Assembly (NCBI RefSeq): GCF_010501095.1
Contig: NZ_QVMP01000007.1
Location: forward strand, 74,492-138,491
DNA from: Dysgonomonas sp. 520
GTDB taxonomy: Bacteria > Bacteroidota > Bacteroidia > Bacteroidales > Dysgonomonadaceae
Direction: 5' to 3'
Length of the DNA stretch: 64,000 nt
The position numbers and the translations under genes are program-made. The notes beneath the pieces were generated by a model that was not told the origin of the DNA, did not search any database, and was given only the letters and a program-made list of their open reading frames with translations. Below, piece after piece: positions 9,745-19,466 of this stretch. Within the stretch, counting starts at the first letter, position 1. Each line of letters starts with the position of its first letter.

Positions 9745-10683
9745 ATGGTAGCATTAGTATTTATTTACAACCATCGGTTCGACAAAAATATACCAATATT
9801 GGAAGACATATACAAAGACAGGTTTAGCAACATATTTCATCTGATGCCTTTTTATGATGGTGATAAAGAAAATGTTATACCCATATATGAACATTCCTTT
9901 TATTTTCAGGGTTATATAGCTCAGGCGAGTAAGATATTGAAAGAGAAAGGAAATTTTGAACATTTCATGTTCGTTGGTGACGACTTATTGTTGCATCCAT
10001 CTGTCAATGAGAACAATTATAAAGAATTCTTTACTATATCATCCGACGAGTCATTCACAACTTTCATTCACGATTTGATGAAAACCGGTGAATACTGGGA
10101 TTTATTTTTGATGCATAAGGCTCAATTCTTTGAAATTCCATCCAGTCCCGGAACAGGCTTGGAGATATCGAAAGAATTGCCTTCGTATGAAGAAGCATTG
10201 AAGAGGTTTAAAGAAAAAGGATTTGACGAGCCTTATATTCTTCCGGAACATGTATATAAATTGCCCAAGAGAACCGATTTCAAGAAGAATATATTTGGAG
10301 AATATTATTACAGAAAAAGAAAAAAAGAAGTAGAGAACCTATTGAAACAGGATAAAGTGAAAGTTTCATATCCCATAGTTAGTGGGTTCTCCGACTTGCT
10401 CATCATTCCGAAAGGTGATTTCAGCCTATTTGCCAGATATTGCGGACTATTTGCTGCAGCAAGGTTGTTTGTAGAACTGGCTGCCCCAACATCAATGATT
10501 TTGACATGCAAAAAAATAAAAACACAAGACGACCTGAATAGAAAAGGTGTTCTCTTGTGGGATAACGACAGAGAAAAATTTGAAAAAAAATATGATAATT
10601 CTTTCGATAAATTATTTTCAAATTTTCCGGATGATGCTCTATACATACATCCGGTAAAGTTATCAAAATGGACTAAAAACTAA
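9745..10683 (+). CDS. Unrecognised protein, possibly glycosyltransferase-like
   Basis: 312 aa, no signal peptide or membrane helix. The start MVALVFIYNHRF followed by FEHFMFVGDDLLLHP near residues 73-87 resembles a GT-A-like fold with a D-D metal/nucleotide motif, but this is a guess. The C-terminal half is lysine-rich with alternating hydrophobic strands (VSYPIVSGFSDLLIIPKGDF). It sits 4 bp before a UDP-galactopyranose-mutase-like flavoprotein, so the two are certainly cotranscribed and probably act together on a surface glycan. I do not recognise the family with confidence. Confidence 0.6.
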   Translation: MVALVFIYNHRFDKNIPILEDIYKDRFSNIFHLMPFYDGDKENVIPIYEHSFYFQGYIAQASKILKEKGNFEHFMFVGDDLLLHPSVNENNYKEFFTISSDESFTTFIHDLMKTGEYWDLFLMHKAQFFEIPSSPGTGLEISKELPSYEEALKRFKEKGFDEPYILPEHVYKLPKRTDFKKNIFGEYYYRKRKKEVENLLKQDKVKVSYPIVSGFSDLLIIPKGDFSLFARYCGLFAAARLFVELAAPTSMILTCKKIKTQDDLNRKGVLLWDNDREKFEKKYDNSFDKLFSNFPDDALYIHPVKLSKWTKN

Positions 10684-10687
10684 ATTA

Positions 10688-11935
10688 ATGAAAATAGCAA
10701 TTATAGGTACAGGAATTTCCGGTTTGTCTATGGCTAACCTACTGAAAGACAATCATAAGGTTGTGTTATTTGAGAAACAAGACAGATATGGAGGATTGGT
10801 GAAGTGTGATATTGTAGATTCTGTTCTTTTCCACAAAGTGGGCGGTCATGTGTTCAATTCTCGCAATCAGGACGTTTTGGAGTGGTTTTGGTCACATTTC
10901 AATCGGGATGAAGAATTTATCAAGGTGAAAAGAAATTCCAAGATATTTTTTCAAAACAAAATAATCGGTTATCCAATAGAGAATTACATCTACAACTTTG
11001 ATAAAGAAACAGTAACCTCGATTGTAAAGGAACTGACAGAGCACGAAGAAAACGATAAAATATCTCCTTTCGAATATCCCAATTTTGAAGAATTTTTGAA
11101 AAGTAATTTTGGAGAAACCCTTTACAATCTGTACTTTAAACCCTACAATAATAAAATCTGGAGAACAGACCTATCCACTGTTCCAATGCAATGGCTTGAA
11201 GGAAAATTGCCTATGCCAAATTTTCAGGAGATAATGGTTAGCAATATTGTCAGGGAAGAAGAAGATACAATGGTACATTCATCTTTCTTTTATCCAAAAA
11301 AAGGCGGATCTCAGTTCATTGTCGACAGACTGGCTCAAGGTCTTGACATCCGAACAAGCAAAGAGATAGATCGTATTGTGAAAGAAAACGGCAAATATAC
11401 CGTTGATGGAGAATCGGGGTTCGATAAAATAGTTTTCTGCGGAGATGTGAGAAAAATGCCTGATTATATGGAAAATATCGTATCTCAAAAGATTGACATA
11501 TCACGCTTGAAGACTTTACGATCGAACGGAACCTCAAATCTTCTTTGCGAAACCGACGAGAATGATTATTCATGGCTCTATATCCCGGAAGAATCGACAC
11601 GGGCGCACAGAATTATATATACAGGAAATTTCGCCCCATCAAATAACGAAAATCGAAAAAGGAAAACTTGCGTTGTGGAGTTTTCAGGAAAAACAGACTA
11701 CGAAGATATGGTACAGGAAATAAAAAAACTCCCCGGAAATCTGTCCCCTATTCATTACAACTACGAGCCAAATTCGTATGTCATCCAAAGTTTCGACACA
11801 AAAGAATTGATACTGGAAACAAAAGATATCCTTGAAGAAGAAAACATATACCTGTTGGGGCGTTTTGCCGAATGGGAATACTATAATATGGATAAATGTA
11901 TCGAATCGGCGATGTATTTATCCGAAAAAATGTAA
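10688..11935 (+). CDS. FAD-dependent oxidoreductase, UDP-galactopyranose mutase/protoporphyrinogen oxidase-like
   Basis: A 415-aa flavoprotein. MKIAIIGTGISGLSMANLL is the FAD-binding GxGxxG at the N-terminus, followed by LFEKQDRYGGLV and VGGHVFNSRN. KPYNNKIWRTDLSTVPMQW, near residue 155, matches the conserved KIWxxxLSxVPxxW block of amine-oxidoreductase-like proteins from polysaccharide loci and of UDP-galactopyranose mutases. It probably modifies a sugar nucleotide or polyprenyl-linked sugar with the preceding gene. A haem-pathway role is less likely, because no hem genes are near. Confidence 0.65.
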   Translation: MKIAIIGTGISGLSMANLLKDNHKVVLFEKQDRYGGLVKCDIVDSVLFHKVGGHVFNSRNQDVLEWFWSHFNRDEEFIKVKRNSKIFFQNKIIGYPIENYIYNFDKETVTSIVKELTEHEENDKISPFEYPNFEEFLKSNFGETLYNLYFKPYNNKIWRTDLSTVPMQWLEGKLPMPNFQEIMVSNIVREEEDTMVHSSFFYPKKGGSQFIVDRLAQGLDIRTSKEIDRIVKENGKYTVDGESGFDKIVFCGDVRKMPDYMENIVSQKIDISRLKTLRSNGTSNLLCETDENDYSWLYIPEESTRAHRIIYTGNFAPSNNENRKRKTCVVEFSGKTDYEDMVQEIKKLPGNLSPIHYNYEPNSYVIQSFDTKELILETKDILEEENIYLLGRFAEWEYYNMDKCIESAMYLSEKM

Positions 11936-11955
11936 CTTTATCAACAAAAACGATT

Positions 11956-12273
11956 ATGAGTACAGATCTGTTAAGCATGGAAGAAAACATCGTAAAGATG
12001 CTGAAAACCGTATATGATCCTGAAATACCGGTCGATATATATAATTTAGGTTTGGTGTATGGCGTAGACATAGACGACGACAAAAATGTGACTATCACAA
12101 TGACGTTGACAGCACCAAATTGCCCTGCGGCCGATTTCATTTTGGAAGATGTTCGCCTCAAAATAGAATCGATTCCGGAGGTTAATAATGTTATTGTCAA
12201 CCTCACATTCGAACCTGAGTGGAACAAAGATATGCTCAGTGACGAAGCCAAACTGGAATTAGGATTCTTATAA
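11956..12273 (+). CDS. sufT: MIP18/SufT-family Fe-S assembly protein (DUF59)
   Basis: A 105-aa DUF59 protein. MEENIVKMLKTVYDPEIPVD and IYNLGLVYGV are the family signatures, and LTAPNCPAADF carries the conserved Cys of SufT-like factors. It is expected to help mature or deliver Fe-S clusters in the cytoplasm. An upstream in-frame ATG at 11896 would overlap the preceding gene and add non-conserved residues, so the ATG at 11956 is preferred. It belongs to the rightward run leading to lpxH and nadE. Confidence 0.85.
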   Translation: MSTDLLSMEENIVKMLKTVYDPEIPVDIYNLGLVYGVDIDDDKNVTITMTLTAPNCPAADFILEDVRLKIESIPEVNNVIVNLTFEPEWNKDMLSDEAKLELGFL

Positions 12274-12288
12274 CCGGAGAAAATTTAA

Positions 12289-13083
12289 GTGGATAAAAAA
12301 GTTTATTTCATATCAGATGTTCATCTAGGTTCGGCTTCACATCGGAAGAACTATTTGAAAGTACGTGACAATAAAGATGTGGGCGAGTTTGAAGCGGAAC
12401 ATGAAGTGGAGAGAAAACTCTGCCGATGGTTTGACATGGTGAAGGCCGATGCGAGAGCAATCTACCTGATGGGTGATATATTCGATTTTTGGTTCGAATA
12501 CAAAAAGGTTGTTCCCAGAGGTTTTGTCCGTGTATTAGGAAAAATTGCGGAGCTATGCGATTGCGGCATCGAAATCCATTTTTTTGTGGGAAACCATGAT
12601 ATCTGGCTAACGGATTATTTGTCGAACGAATGTGGTGTAATTGTTCATTCACAACCAATGGTGATGGAAATCCTTGACAAGAAATTCTTTTTGGCTCATG
12701 GCGACGGATTAGGAGATAAGTCGAAGTCATTTAAAATGATACGCTACATTTTTCATAACAAGTTTTGCCGTTTTCTGTTTGCGGGCATACATCCCCGTTG
12801 GGCTTTGGGATTGGCACATGTGTGGTCGAACCATAGTCGGGAAACGGGAGATATGTACGGATATCTGGGCGAAGAGAAAGAGTATCTGGTAAAATTTGCG
12901 AAGGAACAGTTGAAATTGGCACCGAACATCAATTTCTTTGTATTCGGTCACAGGCATATTATCCTCGATCTGATGTTGTCTCAATCCAGCAGGGTTATTA
13001 TTCTGGGCGATTGGATTACACATTTTTCGTACGGGGTATTCGATGGAAAAACATTCTCTATGGAATTGTTCGAAAATGAATAG
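12289..13083 (+). CDS. lpxH: UDP-2,3-diacylglucosamine diphosphatase
   Basis: A 264-aa calcineurin-like metallophosphatase of the lipid A pathway, hydrolysing UDP-2,3-diacylglucosamine to lipid X at the inner membrane. Metal-binding motifs in order are SDVHLGS (near residue 9), GDIFDFWFEY, GNHDIW, HGDGLG and FGHRH. Start is GTG at 12289, preceded by an A/G-rich stretch (CCGGAGAAAA); no ATG fits the family N-terminus. Next gene after 25 bp. Confidence 0.88.
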   Translation: MDKKVYFISDVHLGSASHRKNYLKVRDNKDVGEFEAEHEVERKLCRWFDMVKADARAIYLMGDIFDFWFEYKKVVPRGFVRVLGKIAELCDCGIEIHFFVGNHDIWLTDYLSNECGVIVHSQPMVMEILDKKFFLAHGDGLGDKSKSFKMIRYIFHNKFCRFLFAGIHPRWALGLAHVWSNHSRETGDMYGYLGEEKEYLVKFAKEQLKLAPNINFFVFGHRHIILDLMLSQSSRVIILGDWITHFSYGVFDGKTFSMELFENE

Positions 13084-13108
13084 TATAAAATTATAAAGCG
13101 AAAAGGCT

Positions 13109-15037
13109 ATGAATAATTACGGTTTTGTGAAGGTTGCAGCTGCGTCACCTAAAGTAAAAGTAGCAGATTGTGTGTTCAATACAACAGAAATACTGAAAAT
13201 CGTATCAGAAGCTGAAGATCTGGGTGTTCAGGCAATTCTGTTTCCTGAAATGAGCTTAAGTTCATATACTGCCGCAGACTTGTTTTTTCAACGGTTGCTG
13301 CTTTCGGAATGTGAAAATTCATTGTCGAAAATATGCCGGTATACAGAAGATTACAATATAATAATCATTGTAGGCATGCCATTGGAAATATCGAATCGCT
13401 TATATAATATTGGTGTTGTTTTACATCAAGGTAAGATACAGGGCATTGTTCCCAAAACTTTCCTACCCAATTATAATGAATTTTATGATAAACGTTGGTT
13501 TGCTTCATCGAGAGAACTGAAACAAACGGAGATTAGCCTTTGCGGGCAAAGGGTTCCTATCGGGATAGATTTGATTTTTGAAACACCCGATTTCAATTTT
13601 GCCATCGAAATGTGCGAAGACCTTTGGACTCCGATACCTCCATCATCTTTACATTCGATTCACGGGGCTGACATTATTTTCAACCTGTCTGCCAGTCCTG
13701 ACAATGTTGGGAAAAACGATTACAGGAAAAGCCTGATAATCCAACAATCGGCAAGATGTATTTCAGGATACATTTATGCGTCGGCGGGCAATGGTGAATC
13801 TACTACCGATCTTGTTTTTTCGGGTAGTTGCATGATTGTTGAAAACGGAGAAATTATATCCGAATCGGAACGCTTTTCTTTCGATAATCAGCTTATTTCT
13901 TCTGAAATAGATGTTGAGAAGTTAAGAAACGACCGTGTAAAAAATAAATCTTATACTATTTCCGAATACAAACACCTTGATGATGTATCGTATCGGTATA
14001 TTTCTATCAATCAAGAATTTAAAAAGATAAAACTGAGCAGGTCAATCAACCCGACACCGTTTGTTCCTTCACCTGCAAGCATGAACGACAGATGCTCAGA
14101 GGTTTTTTCGATCCAGATTGGAGCTTTAGCAAAAAGATTGCTCCACACAGGCATCACAAAAATGGTTGTGGGGGTATCCGGTGGGTTGGACTCAACTTTG
14201 GCGCTTCTAGTCATGGCAAAGGCTTGCGACAAACTGAATATTTCCCGTAAAAATATTTACGGAATCACAATGCCGGGATTTGGGACAACAGACCGCACCT
14301 ACAAAAATGCCGTCTCCCTGATGGAATCACTGGGAGTGTCTACCGTCGAAATATCTATAAAAGACGCAGTTATGCAACACTTCAAGGATATAGGTCAGGA
14401 CGAAAATCTGCATGACATTACGTACGAAAATTCACAGGCTAGAGAACGCACCCAAATTTTGATGGATTATGCTAATAAGATTAATGCCTTGGTCATAGGC
14501 ACTGGCGATATGTCGGAGTTGGCACTTGGCTGGTGTACCTACAATGGCGACCACATGTCTATGTATGCTGTAAACACAGGGATTCCTAAAACATTGGTTA
14601 AGAAGCTCGTACAATGGATTTCAGACACACAGGTAGATACTCAATCGGAGGATATATTGCACGACATTATTGATACACCTGTCAGTCCCGAACTTCTGCC
14701 TGCGAAAGATGGAAAAACATCTCAGATAACCGAAGATACCGTTGGTCCGTATATTTTACACGATTTCTTCCTTTACTATATGCTACGCTTTGGCTTTGAA
14801 CCAAAAAAAATATTTTATCTTGCCCAGGTTGCATTTAAAGATAAATACGACAAGAGTGAAATATTGAAGTGGCTGAAAACTTTTTATTGGAGATTCTTTA
14901 GCCAACAGTTCAAAAGGTCATGTATTCCCGACGGGCCTAAGGTTGGATCAATAAACCTCTCACCTCGTGGAGATTGGCGTATGCCTAGCGATGCGTCATC
15001 GGCTTTGTGGCTTAAGCAGATTGAAGGATTAGACTAA
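13109..15037 (+). CDS. nadE: Glutamine-dependent NAD+ synthetase
   Basis: 642 aa in two domains. The N-terminal nitrilase-like glutaminase (about 1-270) has Glu in FPEMSLSS, Lys in VPKTFLPNYNEF, and the nucleophile Cys in IEMCEDLW. The C-terminal ATP pyrophosphatase domain has the P-loop GVSGGLDST near residue 356 and GTGDMSELALGWCTYNGDH. It makes NAD+ from deamido-NAD+, ATP and glutamine-derived ammonia. Both halves appear complete. Confidence 0.95.
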   Translation: MNNYGFVKVAAASPKVKVADCVFNTTEILKIVSEAEDLGVQAILFPEMSLSSYTAADLFFQRLLLSECENSLSKICRYTEDYNIIIIVGMPLEISNRLYNIGVVLHQGKIQGIVPKTFLPNYNEFYDKRWFASSRELKQTEISLCGQRVPIGIDLIFETPDFNFAIEMCEDLWTPIPPSSLHSIHGADIIFNLSASPDNVGKNDYRKSLIIQQSARCISGYIYASAGNGESTTDLVFSGSCMIVENGEIISESERFSFDNQLISSEIDVEKLRNDRVKNKSYTISEYKHLDDVSYRYISINQEFKKIKLSRSINPTPFVPSPASMNDRCSEVFSIQIGALAKRLLHTGITKMVVGVSGGLDSTLALLVMAKACDKLNISRKNIYGITMPGFGTTDRTYKNAVSLMESLGVSTVEISIKDAVMQHFKDIGQDENLHDITYENSQARERTQILMDYANKINALVIGTGDMSELALGWCTYNGDHMSMYAVNTGIPKTLVKKLVQWISDTQVDTQSEDILHDIIDTPVSPELLPAKDGKTSQITEDTVGPYILHDFFLYYMLRFGFEPKKIFYLAQVAFKDKYDKSEILKWLKTFYWRFFSQQFKRSCIPDGPKVGSINLSPRGDWRMPSDASSALWLKQIEGLD

Positions 15038-15118
15038 TAATTATTGTGAAAGGATTGTTTCTCATGAGTATAATACGAAAGATATTTTTTATTCAAAAAA
15101 ATAAAATGTAAGAAAACT

Positions 15119-16366
15119 ATGAAACATAAAATCATATTAATCATTATAATCAATCTTCTTTGCTTAAATATTATTGCTCAAGTATATAAAACGCAACCAA
15201 CTAATTCTGAAATACATACCATACAGGTGAAAGCCAATGACAATTGGCTCAAATATCCTGTTATCGAGTTGAACTCTTCCGACTATATAACTATAAATTT
15301 CGACAGGCTTGGTGACAATGCTTCCGACAGGTTGCGCTACAAACTCATACATTGCAATGCAGATTGGCGTCCTTCTTCTTTGTCTGACATCGAATACCTG
15401 AATGGGTTTAACGATAATCTGATAGAAGATTACGCCCTGTCTATGCGAACAACTGTTGAATATACTAATTTTCAGTTTCAACTGCCAAACGATGATGTGA
15501 GGCTCTTGCAATCAGGCAATTATGCCGTTCAGGTATATGAAGAGGACGATTACAGCAATGTCTTGCTCACGGCTTGTTTCTCCGTTGTAGACACACAGGT
15601 AAAAATCAATGCCACAGTATCTTCCATAACCGATATAGATGCAAATAAAGAGCATCAACAGGTTTCTTTCGATATTTCGAAGCAAAGCATCAGGTTGAAT
15701 GACCCCTTCAGCGAATTGAAGATTTATGTCAGGCAAAATGACAGGCTTGACAACGAACGAAAGCTACTGAAACCGACCTACATACAAGCTGATAAGTTGA
15801 TATATGAACATAACAGGGAGTTGGTTTTTGAAGCCGGAAACGAATACCGTCGTTTCGAATCGCTCAGTTATCGTTACAACGGACTGAATATCGAAAAAAC
15901 TACTTTCATCAATCCATTTTACTATACTTTCCTCTATCCCGATAAAGTGAGATCCGGTAAGACATATAGCTACGATGAAGATAAAAATGGGCGTTTTCTC
16001 ATAAGGAATGGTGAATCGGGCGAGCCTGATACAGAAGCTGACTATTTTGTCACAACATTCACTTTACCAATGGAGTACCCCTTGATTGAGCCTGTATATC
16101 TGAACGGAAATTTTTCTTACAATACATTCTCCGACAAATATTTGATGAAATACGATGACATGGAGAAACAATACAAAACCTCTTTGCTGTTGAAGCAAGG
16201 CGCATACAACTACCAGTATCTTACAAAATTGGGGAATAAATTTAGTACCCAAAAAGTAGAAGGAAATAACTACGAAACGGAAAACGAGTATTCAATAATG
16301 ATTTATTTCCGTCCACAAGGGCAACGACATGACAGTTTAGTAGGCTTTTTGACTGTTAAAAAATAA
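15119..16366 (+). CDS. DUF5103 protein, type IX secretion plug-like
   Basis: A 415-aa exported protein with a signal peptide (MKHKIILIIIINLLCLNIIA, cleavage near AQ-V). The mature part is beta-rich, and CNADWRPSSLSDIEYLNGF is a recognisable DUF5103 stretch. In Bacteroidota, DUF5103 proteins include the periplasmic Plug that closes the SprA translocon of the type IX secretion system. Whether this copy plays that role needs a genome-wide check for sprA/porV. It stands between nadE and the pyrophosphatase. Confidence 0.75.
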   Translation: MKHKIILIIIINLLCLNIIAQVYKTQPTNSEIHTIQVKANDNWLKYPVIELNSSDYITINFDRLGDNASDRLRYKLIHCNADWRPSSLSDIEYLNGFNDNLIEDYALSMRTTVEYTNFQFQLPNDDVRLLQSGNYAVQVYEEDDYSNVLLTACFSVVDTQVKINATVSSITDIDANKEHQQVSFDISKQSIRLNDPFSELKIYVRQNDRLDNERKLLKPTYIQADKLIYEHNRELVFEAGNEYRRFESLSYRYNGLNIEKTTFINPFYYTFLYPDKVRSGKTYSYDEDKNGRFLIRNGESGEPDTEADYFVTTFTLPMEYPLIEPVYLNGNFSYNTFSDKYLMKYDDMEKQYKTSLLLKQGAYNYQYLTKLGNKFSTQKVEGNNYETENEYSIMIYFRPQGQRHDSLVGFLTVKK

Positions 16367-16479
16367 TAATTGCCAATTTTCAAAGATATTTTTCACTTTT
16401 TAAAGCTATTTTGAGTCTTTTTTATTTATTTTTATCAAAAGTTAAAGTTAAACCTAAAACTAACTAAACAATAAAAGAC

Positions 16480-18846
16480 ATGAAAAACATGAAAAAACTA
16501 TTGGCGTTAGCCCTCCCCTTTTTTCCGGCTATCGCTATGGCTAGCGAGGCCGACCTGAAAGTGCCCGATCTGGGAAGTGGTTATTACTTATTGCTATGGG
16601 GAATGATAATCCTCTTGTTTGGTGTTGCATTCGGAGCAGTGCAATTTATCAATATAAAAAATCTACCCGCCCATAAATCAATGCTCAACGTTTCGAAAAC
16701 CATTTACGAAACTTGCAAAACCTATCTTATCCAACAAGGAAAATTCCTTATCTATCTACTTGGCATTATAGCTGTTGTACTTGTCCTTTACTTCGGATTT
16801 CTGTCAGAACCTGATATAGTGAACGATGGCAAAGTAAGCCGAGGAATGTTTCTTGTATATGTACTGATCTGGACAGTATTGGGTATAGCCGGTTCGTATG
16901 GCGTTGCCTGGTATGGTATCAGAATCAATACTTTAGCCAATTCACGTACGGCGTTCGCTTCATTGCGCAAACGTCCTTGGGATGTAGTAAATATTCCGCT
17001 TAAAGCAGGTATGAGCGTGGGCGTAATACTTATTACCGTAGAACTTATAATGATGTTGGCTATTCTTCTGTTTGTTCCGGGAGACATTGCTGGTGCATGT
17101 CTTATTGGTTTTGCCATTGGAGAATCGTTGGGTGCTTCGGCTCTTCGTATTGCGGGAGGTATTTTCACTAAAATTGCCGATATTGGCGCCGATTTGATGA
17201 AAATAGTTTTCAACATAAAAGAAGACGACCCTCGCAATCCGGGAGTAATTGCCGACTGCACGGGTGATAACGCAGGCGACAGTGTTGGTCCTACTGCCGA
17301 CGGATTTGAGACTTATGGAGTTACAGGGGTTGCCCTTATTTCGTTCATTATCTTGGCAATAACAGGAGGTGAAGTTCAAGCGCAATTTATTGTATGGATA
17401 TTCGTTATGCGTCTGATGATGCTATTTACTTCAATATTCTCTTATTATATAAATAATATTATTGCTAAAGCAAAATATAGCGCAAAATCAGCATTTAACT
17501 TTGAAAATCCTCTGACTGCTTTGGTCTGGATAACTTCTATCGTTTCCATCATTGCTACATACATTGCAAGCTATTTTCTTATCGGAGGAATGGAAGCCGG
17601 ATTGTGGTGGAAATTGGCAAGTATCATTAGTTGCGGAACTTTAGCCGCTGCCGTTATTCCCGAACTGACAAAAGCGTTTACAAGTTCCGGCTCACGCCAC
17701 GTACAAGAAGTTGTAACTGCTTCGCGCGAAGGAGGTGCTTCATTGAATATCTTATCCGGAATAATCGCAGGAAATTTCAGTGCGTTCTGGAAAGGTTTAA
17801 CTATTGCCGCCTTGATGTTAGTTGCCTATCTCATTTCTATGCAAGGGCTTGATGCTGTGATGGATTATCCTTCTATTTTTGCGTTTGGTTTGGTTGCTTT
17901 CGGTCTTTTAGGTATGGGGCCTGTTACGATTGCAGTTGATAGTTATGGACCGGTTACTGATAATGCGCAGTCTGTTTTCGAATTGTCACGTATCGAACAT
18001 TTACCCAATATTACGGAAGAGATAAAGAAAGACTTCGGATTTGATCCCGACTTTGAAAAAGGAAAAGAATATTTGGAAGAAAACGATTCGGCAGGGAATA
18101 CATTCAAGGCTACGGCAAAGCCTGTGCTTATTGGTACTGCTGTGATTGGTGCTACAACGATGATATTCTCCATCATTCTGGTATTGAAAGAATTCGGATT
18201 GTTAAATATCAGTCTGACCGATGCTCCCGTTCTGCTAGGTTTTATTTGCGGAGGTGCTGTTATTTATTGGTTTTCAGGTGCATCCATGCAAGCTGTGGCT
18301 ACAGGAGCATACCGTGCGGTTGAATATATCAAGAAAAATATCAATCTTGACAAAGATGAAGCTGACATAAAAGATTCGAAAGAAGTTGTGAAAATCTGTA
18401 CAAAATATGCGCAAGTGGGTATGTGGAATATTTTCCTTGCACTGCTATTCATAACTCTGGCATTTGCATTTATGGATCCGAACTTTTTTGTTGCATACCT
18501 GATTTCGATTGCTGTGTTTGGTCTGTTCCAGGCAATATTTATGGCTAATGCCGGAGGAGCTTGGGATAATGCGAAAAAAATAGTGGAAGTGGAACTGAAA
18601 GAAAAGAATACTCCTTTACACGAAGCTACGGTTGTGGGTGATACTGTGGGCGACCCATACAAAGACACATCGTCTGTGGCATTGAATCCAATTATCAAGT
18701 TCTCCACCCTATTTGGTTTATTAGCTGTGGAAATTGCTATCACAGAGCAACTTTGCCAATATAGTGTTTGGATCGGACTTGGTTTTCTGATAATAGCCCT
18801 CGTGTTTATCTATCGTTCGTTCTACTCTATGAGAATAAAATCTTGA
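16480..18846 (+). CDS. hppA: Membrane-bound ion-pumping pyrophosphatase, divergent
   Basis: 788 aa with about 16 predicted membrane helices. It hydrolyses pyrophosphate in the cytoplasm and pumps H+ and/or Na+. Conserved blocks include EDDPRNP (248-254), GDNAGDSVGPTADGFETYG, GPVTDNA, NAGGAWDNAKK and VVGDTVGDPYKD. Two deviations stand out. The DVGADLVGKVE-type motif reads DIGADLMKIVF (234-244), one residue short and without the usual Glu. The GNTT(A/K)A region reads GNTFKA with Lys543 after an unusually long cytoplasmic loop. Lys at that site is known from K+-independent enzymes. Ion specificity is unresolved. Start is ATG 16480 or the one at 16489. Confidence 0.88.
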   Translation: MKNMKKLLALALPFFPAIAMASEADLKVPDLGSGYYLLLWGMIILLFGVAFGAVQFINIKNLPAHKSMLNVSKTIYETCKTYLIQQGKFLIYLLGIIAVVLVLYFGFLSEPDIVNDGKVSRGMFLVYVLIWTVLGIAGSYGVAWYGIRINTLANSRTAFASLRKRPWDVVNIPLKAGMSVGVILITVELIMMLAILLFVPGDIAGACLIGFAIGESLGASALRIAGGIFTKIADIGADLMKIVFNIKEDDPRNPGVIADCTGDNAGDSVGPTADGFETYGVTGVALISFIILAITGGEVQAQFIVWIFVMRLMMLFTSIFSYYINNIIAKAKYSAKSAFNFENPLTALVWITSIVSIIATYIASYFLIGGMEAGLWWKLASIISCGTLAAAVIPELTKAFTSSGSRHVQEVVTASREGGASLNILSGIIAGNFSAFWKGLTIAALMLVAYLISMQGLDAVMDYPSIFAFGLVAFGLLGMGPVTIAVDSYGPVTDNAQSVFELSRIEHLPNITEEIKKDFGFDPDFEKGKEYLEENDSAGNTFKATAKPVLIGTAVIGATTMIFSIILVLKEFGLLNISLTDAPVLLGFICGGAVIYWFSGASMQAVATGAYRAVEYIKKNINLDKDEADIKDSKEVVKICTKYAQVGMWNIFLALLFITLAFAFMDPNFFVAYLISIAVFGLFQAIFMANAGGAWDNAKKIVEVELKEKNTPLHEATVVGDTVGDPYKDTSSVALNPIIKFSTLFGLLAVEIAITEQLCQYSVWIGLGFLIIALVFIYRSFYSMRIKS

Positions 18847-18867
18847 ATCAGATTCTAAATTAAATAG

Positions 18868-18907
18868 AAAACGGTGTCCGTCATATTTTTTGAAGGACAC
18901 CGTTTTT
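18868..18907. terminator. Bidirectional terminator between hppA and GNAT
   Basis: A 12-bp stem AAAACGGTGTCC / GGACACCGTTTT with a 15-nt loop and T-run lies between the convergent genes. Confidence 0.88.
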
Positions 18908-18926
18908 ATTTTGTTACCGGTCTATT

Positions 18927-19460
18927 CTATGTAACCTTATAAACCCTAGTGTATAATTGCGTCTTTATTTCTTCGTAATTTTTGTCTAAATCAATCTCCC
19001 TGTACGACATCAATTTCATTGGAACAGGCTCAAGATCTTTTCCGTAAGGAGGTTGCACATAATCAAAATTCCAAAGTTTAAATCCCAATCGTTCATAAAA
19101 ACCTATTCTTCTTTTGGCTGTTTCTGAGGTTGGTGCTTCTACCTCCAAAATTACGGGAACCGTGAAATGGTTGAGAAATGAAATCATTATTTTGGCTCCG
19201 TTCCCTCCATTTCTGAATTCGGGACTAATGGCAAAATGCTCTGCATATACGAAACCGTCAAGATTCCAATATGTTAGGAAACCAATCCTCTCACTATCTT
19301 CGTTAAGAACAACAAAAGCGGTGAAAACATCTTCATTTTCAATCAAATCATAAAGTTCCGGTACAGGACGCCGTTCATTTGCAGGAAACGATTCAATGTA
19401 TAATTTTTCAATAAAATCCAAATCAGGCTTATGCTCAACAGAAGCAGGTACTAGTCTCAT
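18927..19460 (-). CDS. GNAT acetyltransferase
   Basis: 177 aa with an acetyl-CoA-binding motif in ISPEFRNGGNGAKIM and a C-terminal FYERLGFKLWNFDYVQPPYG. N-terminal half (FIEKLYIESFPANERRPV) fits small GNAT proteins of unknown substrate. It is the last gene of the leftward run, 6 bp after ftsE, followed by the shared hairpin. Function cannot be assigned further. Confidence 0.8.
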   Translation of the reverse strand: MRLVPASVEHKPDLDFIEKLYIESFPANERRPVPELYDLIENEDVFTAFVVLNEDSERIGFLTYWNLDGFVYAEHFAISPEFRNGGNGAKIMISFLNHFTVPVILEVEAPTSETAKRRIGFYERLGFKLWNFDYVQPPYGKDLEPVPMKLMSYREIDLDKNYEEIKTQLYTRVYKVT

Positions 19461-19466
19461 AATCTT

